From Peptostreptococcaceae bacterium (GTDB lineage: Bacteria > Bacillota > Clostridia > Peptostreptococcales > Anaerovoracaceae): DNA of 39,307 nucleotides. Both the position numbers and the translations under genes were made by a program. Shown here piece after piece: positions 28,561-37,849 of this stretch. The DNA is taken from the NCBI GenBank assembly GCA_016650175.1, contig JAENWG010000013.1, positions 1-39,307 of the forward strand, in the 5' to 3' direction. The stretch's first letter is position 1. Every line of letters begins with the position of its first letter. Below the pieces are notes generated by a model. That model worked only from the letters and a program-made list of their open reading frames with translations, searched no databases and was not told the origin of the DNA.

Positions 28561-29571
28561 TTATTCCTCCTCTTTAAACAGCGTTTCTAAACCTAAATGT
28601 TTATATGCTTTCTTAGACGCCATTCTGCCCTTTTGTGTTCTATATAAGAGTCCTGCTTGAATAAGGAAAGGTTCATTAACATCCTCTAAAGTTACTCTCT
28701 CTTCACCTATCGCTGATGCTATAGTTTCTATACCTACAGGTCCACCGTTAAATCCTTTTATTATAGTCAATAAAATCTCTCTATCGAGTTTTTCAAGACC
28801 CAGTTCATCAACTTGTAGAGCTTTTAATGTTTGTCCGGTAATATCCATATCTAACTTACCATTACTTTTAACTTCAGAAAAATCTCTAACTCGTTTTAGT
28901 AATCTATTTGCTATTCTTGGTGTTCCTCTTGATCTTAATGCTAATTCTTTAATTGACTCAATATCGGCGTTTAATTTTAATACTTTTGCTGAACGCTCTA
29001 GTATTTCAGCTAATTCTTCCTTATTGTATAATTCAAATTTACTAATAATTCCAAATCTGTCTCTTAACGGTGCAGAAAGACTTCCTGCTCTTGTAGTAGC
29101 TCCTATTAATGTGAATTTTGCTATATCTATTCTAAGCGACCTAGCTGAAGGTCCTTTTCCAATTATTATATCTAAAGCATAATCTTCCATAGCTGAATAT
29201 AAAACTTCTTCTACAGCCCTGTTAAGCCTATGTATTTCGTCAATAAATAATACATCATTATCATTTAAATTTGTTAATATAGCTGCTAAATCACCAGCTC
29301 TTTCTATTGCTGGACCGGAAGTTATCTTTATTTCTACTCCCAGTTCGTTTGCAATAATTCCAGCTAATGTAGTTTTCCCAAGTCCTGGAGGCCCATAAAA
29401 CAAAACATGGTCTAGTGGCTCATTCCTAAGCTTCGCTGCTTTAATATATATGGACAAATTATCTTTAGCATTAGTTTGACCGCAAAATTCATCTATATTC
29501 TGCGGTCTTAATGTATATTCATTATTACATTCTTCAGAATTTAAATTTGTATTAGTAATTCTTTCTTCCAT
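28561..29571 (-). CDS. ruvB: Holliday junction branch migration ATPase RuvB
   Basis: RuvB is the hexameric motor of branch migration. The 336-residue protein shows [12 protein letters not shown], Walker [10 protein letters not shown], Walker B FIDEIHRL, sensor 1 [18 protein letters not shown], and the winged-helix C-terminus ([24 protein letters not shown]-type residues followed by RTQKGR). It lies 12 nt after ruvA in the SOS-type ruvCAB cluster. Confidence 0.97.
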   Translation of the reverse strand: MEERITNTNLNSEECNNEYTLRPQNIDEFCGQTNAKDNLSIYIKAAKLRNEPLDHVLFYGPPGLGKTTLAGIIANELGVEIKITSGPAIERAGDLAAILTNLNDNDVLFIDEIHRLNRAVEEVLYSAMEDYALDIIIGKGPSARSLRIDIAKFTLIGATTRAGSLSAPLRDRFGIISKFELYNKEELAEILERSAKVLKLNADIESIKELALRSRGTPRIANRLLKRVRDFSEVKSNGKLDMDITGQTLKALQVDELGLEKLDREILLTIIKGFNGGPVGIETIASAIGEERVTLEDVNEPFLIQAGLLYRTQKGRMASKKAYKHLGLETLFKEEE

Positions 29572-29583
29572 GTTAATCTCCTA

Positions 29584-30186
29584 TTACATCAAATTCTTTA
29601 GTGCTAATTTTATATAAGCTTCTGTAGTAAGGTCATTATCTTTTATAGATTCTACATAAGTTGTTGCTTCAGTTTTAGAATATCCTAATGTAGTTAAAGC
29701 TAATATAGCTTCATTTTTAGCTAATACTAATCTTCCAGATATTATTGAATCTACATTGATAACATTCCTTATATCATCGTTAACTTCTATTTTTTCACTG
29801 AGTTCAAGTATTATTCTTTCCGAAGTTTTTTTACCTATTCCACTAGCTTTAGATATAGATTTTGCGTCACCGTTTAATATATATGATTTAATAGTATTCA
29901 CATCTGCCAGTGCCATTATACTTATTCCGGCTTTTGGTCCTACACCACTTATAGATATAAGTTGTTCAAAAAGTCTTAATGAATCTTCATCGTGAAATCC
30001 AAATAAAGACAGACTATCTTCTTTAACGTTTAAATAAGTAAATGTAGAAACTATGTCACCTTCTCTTTTTAATAACAGCGGTGAATTATCAGGTACCATT
30101 ATTCTAAAACCTATGCCTGAACTTGTTTCTATTACTATAGCTCCTCTATCATAACTTAAATATTCACCTCTTAAATGTCTTATCAT
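29584..30186 (-). CDS. ruvA: Holliday junction DNA helicase subunit RuvA
   Basis: RuvA binds the four-way junction and loads RuvB. The 200-residue protein has the N-terminal OB fold ([20 protein letters not shown]), two helix-hairpin-helix motifs ([11 protein letters not shown] and [14 protein letters not shown]) and the C-terminal UBA-like domain III ([12 protein letters not shown]). The start at 30186 overlaps the ruvC stop by 4 nt (ATGA) and has AAAGGT upstream. A longer frame from 30228 lies inside ruvC and adds no conserved residues. Confidence 0.96.
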   Translation of the reverse strand: MIRHLRGEYLSYDRGAIVIETSSGIGFRIMVPDNSPLLLKREGDIVSTFTYLNVKEDSLSLFGFHDEDSLRLFEQLISISGVGPKAGISIMALADVNTIKSYILNGDAKSISKASGIGKKTSERIILELSEKIEVNDDIRNVINVDSIISGRLVLAKNEAILALTTLGYSKTEATTYVESIKDNDLTTEAYIKLALKNLM

Positions 30187-30674
30187 AATATACCTTTCTG
30201 TCTGCTGTTTGTAGTGTGAGCGTGACAAATAGCCGCAGCCAATGCATCCGCTGTATCATCAGGTTTAGGTACTTTTTCTAAGTTCAGTATAGCCTTAACC
30301 ATATATTGTACTTGCTTTTTATCTGCTCTTCCGTATCCTACAAGTCCTTGCTTAATTTGTAAGGGCGTATATTCACTTATTATAAGTTTATTTTCTGCGC
30401 ATGCTAATACTGCAACCCCTCTAGCTTGACCTACTAAAATAGCTGTTTTTGCATTATTATTAAAAAACAATTCTTCTATAGATGCTTCTTCTGGTTCGTA
30501 TTTTTTAATAACCTCGCTTAAACTATCATATAGTATGCATAATCTATCAGGCATCGCCATCTTTGAATCCGTGGTAATAGCACCATAGTCTACTACTTCA
30601 AATCGGTTTCCTTTATAATCAATAATGCCATAACCTAGTATAGCATATCCTGGATCTATTCCTATTATTCTCAT
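30183..30674 (-). CDS. ruvC: Holliday junction endonuclease RuvC
   Basis: RuvC cuts Holliday junctions. The 163-residue protein has catalytic Asp7 ([11 protein letters not shown]), Glu67 in ASIEELFF, and the pair Asp140/Asp143 in [16 protein letters not shown]. The start matches the invariant family N-terminus, yet the ATG at 30674 has no Shine-Dalgarno: the bases before it read AAAATGAAACA. The predicted promoter places the transcription start at or next to this ATG, so the message may be leaderless. A LexA box lies in that promoter. Confidence 0.95.
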   Translation of the reverse strand: MRIIGIDPGYAILGYGIIDYKGNRFEVVDYGAITTDSKMAMPDRLCILYDSLSEVIKKYEPEEASIEELFFNNNAKTAILVGQARGVAVLACAENKLIISEYTPLQIKQGLVGYGRADKKQVQYMVKAILNLEKVPKPDDTADALAAAICHAHTTNSRQKGIL

Positions 30675-30680
30675 TGTTTC

Positions 30681-30709
30681 ATTTTAACAAATAAACAGAT
30701 GTTTGTCTA
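30681..30709 (-). promoter_or_regulatory. Promoter of the ruvC operon
   Basis: TAGACA, 17-bp spacer, TAAAAT on the minus strand. The -10 box ends 7 nt from the A of the ruvC ATG, which would put the transcription start on or beside the start codon. Confidence 0.65.
30692..30705. promoter_or_regulatory. LexA (DinR) box in the ruvC promoter
   Basis: TAAACAGATGTTTG follows the CRAAC-N4-GTTYG Gram-positive SOS pattern with one mismatch at the first base. It fills most of the spacer between the -35 and -10 boxes, a position where LexA would block RNA polymerase. Confidence 0.7.
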
Positions 30710-30759
30710 CAAATAGATGTATCGTTTTCGATATTTCGCTATGATATATTATTCTTATA

Positions 30760-30768
30760 TGCTATAAT
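30760..30768 (+). promoter_or_regulatory. Extended -10 promoter of argR-recN
   Basis: TGCTATAAT on the plus strand is a perfect TATAAT with the TGN extension, 36 nt before the argR ATG. The -35 region is poor (TATGAT at 17 bp). Confidence 0.7.
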
Positions 30769-30778
30769 ACATGCATAA

Positions 30779-30792
30779 TGTATAATAATACA
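30779..30792. promoter_or_regulatory. Candidate ARG box overlapping the argR leader
   Basis: TGTATAATAATACA is a palindrome with a 4-bp centre matching 8 of 10 arm positions of the ARG-box half-site pattern TGAAT-N4-ATTCA. It lies just downstream of the -10 box and upstream of the argR Shine-Dalgarno, a place suited to autorepression. Confidence 0.45.
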
Positions 30793-30804
30793 AAAGGAGG
30801 TTTT

Positions 30805-31278
30805 ATGAGGTATTCTAGACAAAATAAGATATTAGAACTAATATCTACTTACGACATTGAAACACAGGACATGTTACTAAAATTACTTAAAGAATCAGAT
30901 TTTGAAGTAACACAAGCTACAATTTCAAGGGATATAAAAGAATTGCAACTTATCAAGACTCTTTCACCATCAGGTAGATATAAATATGCTGTTGGGAATT
31001 ATTCTGATAAACCTGTATCAGAAAGGTTTCTTAAAATTTTCAGAGAAACTATTACTTCTTATGAATCAGCTGAAAATCTAATTGTAGTAAAAACGCTTTC
31101 AGGTTGCGGAAACGCTGCTGCCGAAGCAATTGACTCTATGGCTATATCACACGTAGTTGGTACTATCGCTGGAGATAACACCTTTTTACTAATTGTGGAT
31201 AGTAAAAGCAATGTACCAAAGGTTTTAGAAATATTTAATGATATCATTACTATGAGGTTAAGAAATAATGATAGATAG
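30805..31278 (+). CDS. argR: Arginine repressor ArgR/AhrC
   Basis: ArgR is a hexameric arginine-dependent regulator of arginine synthesis and catabolism. The 157-residue protein has the winged-helix N-terminal domain (RQNKILELISTYDIETQ; recognition helix region TQATISRDIKELQLIK) and the C-terminal arginine-binding and oligomerisation domain with GTIAGDNTFLLIV, close to the family GTIAGDDT motif. The ATG at 30805 has AAAGGAGG; an upstream ATG at 30778 would put the Shine-Dalgarno inside the gene. Clustering of argR with recN, and not with arg genes, is the standard Firmicutes arrangement. Confidence 0.95.
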   Translation: MRYSRQNKILELISTYDIETQDMLLKLLKESDFEVTQATISRDIKELQLIKTLSPSGRYKYAVGNYSDKPVSERFLKIFRETITSYESAENLIVVKTLSGCGNAAAEAIDSMAISHVVGTIAGDNTFLLIVDSKSNVPKVLEIFNDIITMRLRNNDR

Positions 31279-32884
31279 AATTGAGATTCAAAATTTTGCT
31301 ACTATCTCAAAAACTAGTATCGATTTAACTCAAGGATTGAATATTATAACTGGAGAAACAGGTGCAGGTAAATCTGTATTAGTACAAGCAATAAGCATAG
31401 CATTAGGTGCCAGAGCTGACACCTCTTTTGTGCGTACAGGAAACGATAAGGCTATTATACAAATAGCCGGAGAAATAGATAATGAAGAAGTAATTTTAAG
31501 TCGCGAAGTATATGCAACTGGAAAAAGCATTTCTAAAATAAACAGCACTTTGGTTACTCTAAATGCGCTTAAGGAATATTGCGCAAAATTTGCAGATATA
31601 CATGGTCAATATGACAATCAAGCCCTATTAAACTCAGATAACCATATAAATATACTTGATAGCTTTAATAATCAAGTGTTTTTTAATGAGCTCAGTTATT
31701 TAAAAACAGCATTTATTAAGTTTAAAGCCGCAGAAAATGAATTTACTGCTTTACTTAATAAGGAAACTGAAACAAAAAATAAAAAGAGCTATTATGAATT
31801 TGAATTATCATATATAGATAATCTTAATTTACTAATTGATGAGGATAACGAGTTAAAAGATAAAATAAGCTTACTATCTAACAGTGAAAAGATATTTTCC
31901 GTAGTAAACACAGCTTATTACACTATTCACGAAAACGAAAACTCATTGTTAACTGAATTAAAATCAAGTATAAATTCATTAGACAGTATATCTGGTTTCA
32001 GCTCACAAATAGAAAAATTAAACTCTGAATTAGGAAATATTTACTATAACCTAGAAGACGTGTCATCTGAACTAAGACAAATAACTTCTTCTGTTACTTA
32101 TTCAGAAGAAGAGTTAAATAACCTATCTGGAAGACTTAGTTTAATAGAAGATGCTAAAAGAAAATATAATAAAACTATTGAAGAAATAATAGAATACTCG
32201 GAATTTTTAAAAAGTGAACTTTTACTTATAGAAAATTTTGCCGTAGAAAAAGAAAGACTTATAGCAATAAAAGAGCAACAATACAAAACGTTAGCAGAAA
32301 GTTCAGATAAAGTAAGTAACATGAGACAGAAATTAGCTTCTTCATTAGAAACTAGAGTTTCACGTGAATTAGAAGCCCTAAACTTCCCTAATTCTGAATT
32401 TAAAATTAACTTTCTCAAATCAAATATATCAGAAACAGGACAAGATATAGTTGAATTTCTTATTTCAACTAATCCGGGTGAACCTCTTAAACCTCTAGTT
32501 AAAATTGCTTCTGGTGGAGAAATTTCAAGGGTTATGCTCGCTTTAAAGGGAATATTAGGAGATAGTATAAATGTACCTACCATGATTTTTGACGAAATTG
32601 ATACAGGTATAAGTGGTGTAACTGCTTCTATAGTAGGCCAAAAGTTAAAAGAATTATCAGGTAAACACCAGATAATTTGTATAACTCACCTACCTCAGAT
32701 TGCGGCTTGCGGTAATACTAATTTTTCTATAGTAAAAGAAAACATCGAAAACAAATCACACACTTTTATCAGAAAGCTAGATAATAATGGCAAAGTGTCT
32801 GATATTGCAAGACTTCTCGGTGGATCAAATGTTAGCAATATTACCCTTGAATCCGCTAAAGAACTCATAAACAGCGCTAATTAA
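31268..32884 (+). CDS. recN: DNA repair protein RecN
   Basis: RecN is an SMC-like ATPase acting early at double-strand breaks. The 538-residue protein has N-terminal Walker A GETGAGKS at 29-36, a Q-loop region (ADIHGQYDNQALL), a long central coiled coil of about 250 residues, the ABC signature ASGGEISRVMLALK, and Walker B PTMIFDEIDTGISG followed by the His switch ITHLPQIAA. It overlaps argR by 11 bp. I see no LexA box directly ahead of argR-recN apart from the shared gap with ruvC, where the ruvC box lies about 60 bp away. Confidence 0.96.
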   Translation: MIDRIEIQNFATISKTSIDLTQGLNIITGETGAGKSVLVQAISIALGARADTSFVRTGNDKAIIQIAGEIDNEEVILSREVYATGKSISKINSTLVTLNALKEYCAKFADIHGQYDNQALLNSDNHINILDSFNNQVFFNELSYLKTAFIKFKAAENEFTALLNKETETKNKKSYYEFELSYIDNLNLLIDEDNELKDKISLLSNSEKIFSVVNTAYYTIHENENSLLTELKSSINSLDSISGFSSQIEKLNSELGNIYYNLEDVSSELRQITSSVTYSEEELNNLSGRLSLIEDAKRKYNKTIEEIIEYSEFLKSELLLIENFAVEKERLIAIKEQQYKTLAESSDKVSNMRQKLASSLETRVSRELEALNFPNSEFKINFLKSNISETGQDIVEFLISTNPGEPLKPLVKIASGGEISRVMLALKGILGDSINVPTMIFDEIDTGISGVTASIVGQKLKELSGKHQIICITHLPQIAACGNTNFSIVKENIENKSHTFIRKLDNNGKVSDIARLLGGSNVSNITLESAKELINSAN

Positions 32885-32924
32885 TTATTTAAAATATAAA
32901 AGGCATTATTGGGAGGAATTATTT

Positions 32925-34217
32925 ATGAAAAAAAATCTTGTTTTACAAATCTTTATCGCTTTTCTTATTGGTTTAGCAGTCGGAATCATTTTATGGCGAT
33001 CAGATGTCGATGTTAGCACTTATGTAACTTGGGTGTCACCTTTTGGTAGCATATTCGTATCTATGCTTAAAATGATAGTAGTACCTGTTATACTGCTTTC
33101 ACTAATAGCTGGTGCGGCGTCACTACCTACCAATGAATTTGGTAAAATTGGTCTACGAGTAATCGTGTGGTATTTAGTAACTTCGCTTCTTGCTGCAGTT
33201 ATGGGATCAATACTAGCCCTAGGCTTTAACCCTGGTGGAACATCCACTAAAGATTCATGGCTAACACTTGCAGATACAAGTCAAGCTGTGGAAGTATCTG
33301 ATGCTTCTAACAGTTCTATTGTAGATGTGTTTATCAACATGTTCCAAAACCCCTTTGAAGCTTTATCTAGCGGTAACTTCTTAGCTATCATAGTATTCTC
33401 TATAGGCTTTGGATTAGCAATAAAAATAGTCCATGATAGCACAAAAGATGATAGTCTAAAAAGTGGAATTACATCATTATTAACTATCTTAAACGCTGCT
33501 AAAGAAGGTATCTTCAAAATGGTAGATTGGATATTAGCATACTCTCCTATCGGAGTTTTTGCTTTAACATCATGTAACTTTGCTCTATATGGTTCAAGAT
33601 TATTCGGACCTTATATAAAGCTTACAACAGGCGTAGTGCTTGGAATCCTTTGTATGATGTTTATAGTATATCCAGTTCTTATGTTTATAACTACTCATAA
33701 GAATCCTATTAAATTCTATGCTGCAGCAAAAGAAGCTATTTTGACAGCATTTGTTACAAGAAGTAGCGCAGCTACTTTACCTGTTTCACTAACTGTTGCT
33801 GAAGAACAATTACATATTAAAAACAGTTTATCATCATTTGCTTTACCTTTAGGAGCTACCATTAACATGGACGGTGTATGCGTTCATTTACCTATGTTTG
33901 CAGTCCTTGCTTCTAATATGTTTGGAATGGAATTAACCTTTTCTACTTTAGCGATACTAGTTATAACTACAGTATTAGCTTCCGTTGGCGCAGGTGGTGT
34001 ACCGGGTGGTAGCTTAATGCTATTATTCATAATATTACAGAATATGGGTCTAGACGGTGCACAAATAGCAATAATTGTTGGACTAGCGCTAGGTATCAAT
34101 CCTATTTTAGATATGTTTGAAACTATGAATAATGTTACTGGAGATTTAGTATGTACATACTCTGTAGCAGCAATGTCAGATATGATAGAAGATGAAGAAA
34201 TAAAAGAAGCAAATTAA
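32925..34217 (+). CDS. Dicarboxylate/amino acid:cation symporter (DAACS family)
   Basis: The 430-residue membrane protein has the DAACS fold: KMIVVPVILLSLIAGAA in helix 2-3, the serine-rich re-entrant loop RSSAATLPVSLTVAEEQ (first hairpin), INMDGVCVHL in place of the usual NMDGT, the second hairpin GAGGVPGGSLMLL, and INPILDMFETMNNVTGD, which is close to the conserved DxxxDMxRTxxNVxGD. Substrates of the family are glutamate, aspartate, serine or C4-dicarboxylates taken up with Na+ or H+. The NMDGV variation and the INP in place of DR suggest a substrate different from glutamate. It follows recN by 40 nt with its own GGGAGG site. Confidence 0.92.
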   Translation: MKKNLVLQIFIAFLIGLAVGIILWRSDVDVSTYVTWVSPFGSIFVSMLKMIVVPVILLSLIAGAASLPTNEFGKIGLRVIVWYLVTSLLAAVMGSILALGFNPGGTSTKDSWLTLADTSQAVEVSDASNSSIVDVFINMFQNPFEALSSGNFLAIIVFSIGFGLAIKIVHDSTKDDSLKSGITSLLTILNAAKEGIFKMVDWILAYSPIGVFALTSCNFALYGSRLFGPYIKLTTGVVLGILCMMFIVYPVLMFITTHKNPIKFYAAAKEAILTAFVTRSSAATLPVSLTVAEEQLHIKNSLSSFALPLGATINMDGVCVHLPMFAVLASNMFGMELTFSTLAILVITTVLASVGAGGVPGGSLMLLFIILQNMGLDGAQIAIIVGLALGINPILDMFETMNNVTGDLVCTYSVAAMSDMIEDEEIKEAN

Positions 34218-34249
34218 TATAATTAAAGAAAGAATAATTGATTGGATTT

Positions 34250-34275
34250 AAAAAGCGCCTCTAAAGGCGCTTTTT
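34250..34275. terminator. Bidirectional terminator
   Basis: A perfect 10-bp stem AAAAAGCGCC/GGCGCTTTTT with a 6-nt loop between convergent genes. Each strand ends in T residues, so it can serve both the symporter and the UPF0210 gene. Confidence 0.93.
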
Positions 34276-34280
34276 AGTTT

Positions 34281-35639
34281 TTAGTTTTTAAGACTTTGTA
34301 GAGGTGCAGGTATTTTACCACCTCTATTAATCAATACAGCTGAAGATTCTTTTCTTAGTTTCATTACAGGCCCACGTCCTAATAATCCTCCAAAGTTTAA
34401 ACTATCACCTTCCTTAAGGCCAATAGCAGGTATTAATCTGACCGCAGTAGTTTTACTGTTTACCATACCTATAGCTGCTTCATCTGCTATAATAGCTGAT
34501 ATGGTTTCGGCAGTTGTATCTCCCGGAATTATTATCATATCCAGTCCTACTGAACATACAGCAGTCATAGCTTCTAATTTTTCTATGCTTAATGTTCCAG
34601 CTTCAGCGGCTGCTATCATGCCCGCATCTTCACTTACTGGTATAAATGCACCTGAAAGACCTCCTACGCTAGATGATGCCATAACTCCGCCCTTTTTAAC
34701 AGCATCGTTTAACATAGCAAGCGCTGCAGTAGTACCATGAGTACCACATTGCTCAAGTCCGATTTCTTCTAATATATAGGCTACTGAGTCCCCAATTGCT
34801 GGAGTAGGTGCGAGTGATAAGTCTATTATACCAAATTCTACACCAAGTATTTTTGAAGCTTCTGTACCAACAAGCTGACCCATTCTTGTGATTTTAAATG
34901 CAACTTTTTTAATGGTTTCAGCCACTTCATTAAGAGGTGCATCTTTAGGCATCTTAGCAAGGGCTGCTCTGACTACTCCAGGACCTGACACTCCAACATT
35001 TATGACGCAATCGGCTTCACTTATACCGTGAAATGCTCCTGCCATAAAAGGATTATCTTCAGGTGCATTACAAAATACTACTAGCTTAGCAGCTCCGATG
35101 CACTGATTGTCCTTTGTCATTTCGGCTGTTTCTTTAACTATTTGTCCCATTATTTTAACAGCGTCCATATTTATGCCAGCTTTTGTAGATCCGATATTTA
35201 TAGATGAACATACTATATCTGTTTCAGATAAAGCTCTTGGAATAGATTCTATAAGTTCCCTATCTCCTGCGCTAAATCCTTTTTGAACTAAAGCAGAATA
35301 TCCTCCTATGAAATTTATTCCTATCTTCTTAGCTGCTTTATCAAGTGCTTTTGCATATTTTACAGGATCTCCTCCTGATACACCAGCGAGTATTGCTATA
35401 GGAGTAACTGAAACTCTCTTGTTAATAATTGGAATACCGTATTTCTTTTGAATATAATCTCCGGTTTCCACTAGTTTTTCTGCTTTTTTAACAATCTTGT
35501 TATATACCTTTTCACAAGATTTATCTATATCAGAGTCTGCACAATCTATAAGGGAAATACCCATAGTTATTGTCCTTATATCTAAATCCTCATCATCTAT
35601 CATAGATATAGTTTCCATGATATCATTCATATTTATCAT
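34281..35639 (-). CDS. UPF0210 / PFL family protein (DUF711)
   Basis: The 452-residue protein begins [37 protein letters not shown]-like, the typical UPF0210 start, and has the glycine-rich segments [42 protein letters not shown] and [18 protein letters not shown]. The fold is related to glycyl radical/PFL-like barrels, but the catalytic Gly and Cys motifs of pyruvate formate-lyase are not evident and the biochemical role is unknown. It follows an ACT-domain gene by 12 nt, the pair being conserved in many bacteria and archaea. Confidence 0.9.
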   Translation of the reverse strand: MINMNDIMETISMIDDEDLDIRTITMGISLIDCADSDIDKSCEKVYNKIVKKAEKLVETGDYIQKKYGIPIINKRVSVTPIAILAGVSGGDPVKYAKALDKAAKKIGINFIGGYSALVQKGFSAGDRELIESIPRALSETDIVCSSINIGSTKAGINMDAVKIMGQIVKETAEMTKDNQCIGAAKLVVFCNAPEDNPFMAGAFHGISEADCVINVGVSGPGVVRAALAKMPKDAPLNEVAETIKKVAFKITRMGQLVGTEASKILGVEFGIIDLSLAPTPAIGDSVAYILEEIGLEQCGTHGTTAALAMLNDAVKKGGVMASSSVGGLSGAFIPVSEDAGMIAAAEAGTLSIEKLEAMTAVCSVGLDMIIIPGDTTAETISAIIADEAAIGMVNSKTTAVRLIPAIGLKEGDSLNFGGLLGRGPVMKLRKESSAVLINRGGKIPAPLQSLKN

Positions 35640-35651
35640 AATTTCCTCCTG

Positions 35652-35915
35652 CTATATTCTGTGCATTAAATTAAAAATATCTTCATGCATTACATGCACA
35701 ACCATTTCAGGTACAGCTTTACTAATACTAGTTTCTATTTCTTTAATTTCGGTGCTATCTTCAAGTACTTCTACTATCATAATCATACAGAAATAACCAT
35801 CTAAAACTGACTGTGTAACATCTATTACGTTACAGTCTTTATTCGCACACTCTTTCGAAACAGCGGCAAGTATACCAGTCGTATCTTTTCCTATTACAGT
35901 AATTACAGCTTTCAT
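35652..35915 (-). CDS. ACT-domain protein (UPF0237)
   Basis: The 87-residue protein is a single ACT domain, starting MKAVITVIGKDTTGILAAVS and continuing with NVIDVTQSVLDGYFCMIMIVEV. ACT domains bind amino acids or other small ligands and often regulate a partner. The neighbour and probable partner is the UPF0210 protein. No DNA-binding or catalytic domain is attached. Confidence 0.92.
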   Translation of the reverse strand: MKAVITVIGKDTTGILAAVSKECANKDCNVIDVTQSVLDGYFCMIMIVEVLEDSTEIKEIETSISKAVPEMVVHVMHEDIFNLMHRI

Positions 35916-35964
35916 ATTATATCCCCCTTTTGAATACTAAGCACTATTCTAACAAAATTTACTC

Positions 35965-36564
35965 CTAATTTCTACATTTTTTATAATTTATTTTGTAAGA
36001 AATCATTATTGAAGCAATATTTATTATAGCTGCTATAATAAATAGGTAATACTGCACATTATTCCCTATTTTTATAACATCTGAAAAACTATTTAGATTA
36101 GTTCCAAGCATTACTATAAGAACACTCAGACCAATAAATACAAATCGCCCTTTTTCAACTCCCAATTTAAATATAAATGGCAAATTAATAGCTATAATAA
36201 TTAGAGCAACTGATACAACTATTGCCATTAACGAAACATTAACTAGTTCTTTGTATTCGGATATGAACAAAGCTAATATAGAATGTACCACAATACTTAA
36301 AACTAATACAGCAAATACTAACATATATGCAAGTAAGTATTTGCTTAATATTTTATCTTTATTGCTATATGGCATCATACTTTCAAGCTCTTGCCACTTA
36401 GATCTTTCATCATATGCAATTGCTGTTATCGGTAGCATTGCTGCAAATACTATAGCAAAATTACCTAGAAACTGATCTGGTATAAGTACAAATATTGCTA
36501 TCATAATAAAATACATTTTATGACTAGCAATAGTAAGCAAGTCTTTTGTAATTAAACCTTTCAT
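35965..36564 (-). CDS. ABC-2 type transporter permease
   Basis: The 199-residue protein has six hydrophobic segments and a cytoplasmic start MKGLITKDLLTIASHK. The segment AYDERSKWQELESMMPYSNKDK between helices 2 and 3 is typical of the short ABC2_membrane_5-type permeases found with YtrA-type regulators. It likely forms the membrane part of an exporter or envelope-stress transporter with the ATPase encoded upstream; stop and start overlap by one base. The substrate is unknown. Confidence 0.85.
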   Translation of the reverse strand: MKGLITKDLLTIASHKMYFIMIAIFVLIPDQFLGNFAIVFAAMLPITAIAYDERSKWQELESMMPYSNKDKILSKYLLAYMLVFAVLVLSIVVHSILALFISEYKELVNVSLMAIVVSVALIIIAINLPFIFKLGVEKGRFVFIGLSVLIVMLGTNLNSFSDVIKIGNNVQYYLFIIAAIINIASIMISYKINYKKCRN

Positions 36565-37409
36565 TACATTCCCTCCTTTGCAATAAATAAGATGATATCT
36601 TCTAATGTGATATGTTCTTTGTTAATAGAATCAGATACTTGGTCCCTATGCACTAATACTTCATAACTGTATTTATTCTCTCGTTTACTAATTATTGATT
36701 CTTCAGGTATATCAGTAAGCTCTTCTTTATTAGCTTTTATTATTGCATAGTCTTCTAATAGCTTATCTTTTTCTTCCATAAAAACAAGCTTACCATTATG
36801 TGTAAATGCTATATAATCACATATTTTTTCTAGATCACTTACTATATGTGATGAAAGTAAAATTGTATGTTCATCTTCTCTTGTGAATTCATAAAATACG
36901 TTGAGCACTTCATCTCTTATCATTGGATCTAAACCACTTGTTGCTTCATCTAATATTAATAACTTTGCTTCGTGAGAAAGGGCAACTGAAATAACCAGTT
37001 TCATTTTCATACCTCTAGAATACTCTTTAAATTTTCTAGCTTCAGGAAGATTGAACTTATTTATTAAATCATAATATTTCTCTTGGTTCCAATTGTTGTA
37101 TGTAGCTTTCATAATTAAATTTACATCTTTAGCATTTAGTATTTCCGGAAAATATGCTTCATCTAAAACTACACCTATTTCGTTTTTTAATTCAGTAAAT
37201 AACTCATCCTTATTATCTATTCCTAAAACATTTACATTCCCGCCATCTCTTTCTATTGCATCCATAATAAGTTTTATCATAGTACTTTTACCAGCACCAT
37301 TTTCACCAACCAAGCCAACTATACTGCCTGTTGGTATATCTAAGTTTATATTATCTAGTTTAAAACCTTCATATGTTTTATTTAATCCTCTAATCTCTAT
37401 TGCATTCAT
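36564..37409 (-). CDS. ABC transporter ATP-binding protein
   Basis: The 281-residue protein has Walker A GENGAGKS (LVGENGAGKSTMIKLIM), the ABC signature YSRGMKMKLVISVALSHEAK, Walker B LLILDEATSGLDP, and the switch His in LLSSHIVSDLEKI, followed by a C-terminal extension of about 70 residues common in BcrA/YtrB-type ATPases. The ATG at 37409 (MNAIEIRGLNKTY) has GGAGGAAG; an ATG at 37427 lies upstream of that site. It overlaps the GntR gene by 20 bp. The first codons and Shine-Dalgarno recur at 38402-38430. Confidence 0.95.
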   Translation of the reverse strand: MNAIEIRGLNKTYEGFKLDNINLDIPTGSIVGLVGENGAGKSTMIKLIMDAIERDGGNVNVLGIDNKDELFTELKNEIGVVLDEAYFPEILNAKDVNLIMKATYNNWNQEKYYDLINKFNLPEARKFKEYSRGMKMKLVISVALSHEAKLLILDEATSGLDPMIRDEVLNVFYEFTREDEHTILLSSHIVSDLEKICDYIAFTHNGKLVFMEEKDKLLEDYAIIKANKEELTDIPEESIISKRENKYSYEVLVHRDQVSDSINKEHITLEDIILFIAKEGM

Positions 37410-37785
37410 TTTCTTCCTCCCTAGCAATTACTGTGAACATTTCAGTTAATTCATTAAAACTTATTTCACATGATTTGGAAAGTTTTAATATCTTAGTCAT
37501 GTGTTCTTCTATCTCTTTTAAATACATTTCTTTTATAACTTCTTTATCACGCTTTGCAACATAACTCCCTTTTCCAGGTATTGTGTATATGTAACCTCTA
37601 TTTTCTAGTTCTGTATAAGCTCTTTTAGTAGTTATTACGCTTATTTTAAGATCTTTAGCAAGCGTACGAATAGAAGGAAGCATATAATCATCCTTTAGTA
37701 TGTTAGATATTATCTGATCTTTCATTTGTTCATATATCTGTTCATATATATGAACACCTTTTGAATTACTAATTATTATTTCCAT
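37390..37785 (-). CDS. GntR-family regulator, YtrA subfamily
   Basis: The 131-residue protein has the GntR winged helix at about 10-75 (IYEQIYEQMKDQII, MLPSIRTLAKDLKIS, TTKRAYTELENRGYIYTIPGKGSYVA) and a short C-terminal helix of about 45 residues, the size of the YtrA subfamily, which lacks a large ligand domain. These proteins repress the ABC transporter operon in which they lie and respond to antibiotics or envelope stress. The operon order regulator-ATPase-permease fits. A consensus promoter lies just upstream. Confidence 0.92.
   Translation of the reverse strand: MEIIISNSKGVHIYEQIYEQMKDQIISNILKDDYMLPSIRTLAKDLKISVITTKRAYTELENRGYIYTIPGKGSYVAKRDKEVIKEMYLKEIEEHMTKILKLSKSCEISFNELTEMFTVIAREEENECNRD
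37739..37756. promoter_or_regulatory. 18-bp perfect palindrome inside the GntR gene
   Basis: TGTTCATATATATGAACA is a perfect palindrome covering codons for about residues 10-16. A partial copy (TGTTCATATATCTG) lies directly next to it. It may be an autoregulatory operator 40-60 bp downstream of the promoter, or merely a product of the repeated I-Y-E-Q codons. Confidence 0.35.
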
Positions 37786-37794
37786 ATCATCACC

Positions 37795-37823
37795 TTCATA
37801 TACACTAAGCTTAATTATGTCAA
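37795..37823 (-). promoter_or_regulatory. Promoter of the GntR-ABC operon
   Basis: TTGACA, 17-bp spacer, TATGAA on the minus strand, ending close before the start codon of the regulator (about 10 nt), so the untranslated leader is very short. Confidence 0.65.
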
Positions 37824-37849
37824 TAGTAAGTATTTAAAAACGTAACCTA

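Noticed and set aside
32098-32583. 161-codon minus-strand frame inside recN
   Set aside because: Antisense of the RecN coiled-coil and ATPase region, rich in Ser/Leu as expected from a shadow frame; no ribosome-binding site.
34281-35639. Pyruvate formate-lyase
   Set aside because: Although the family is called PFL-like, the protein is much shorter and lacks the glycyl radical and paired cysteine motifs.
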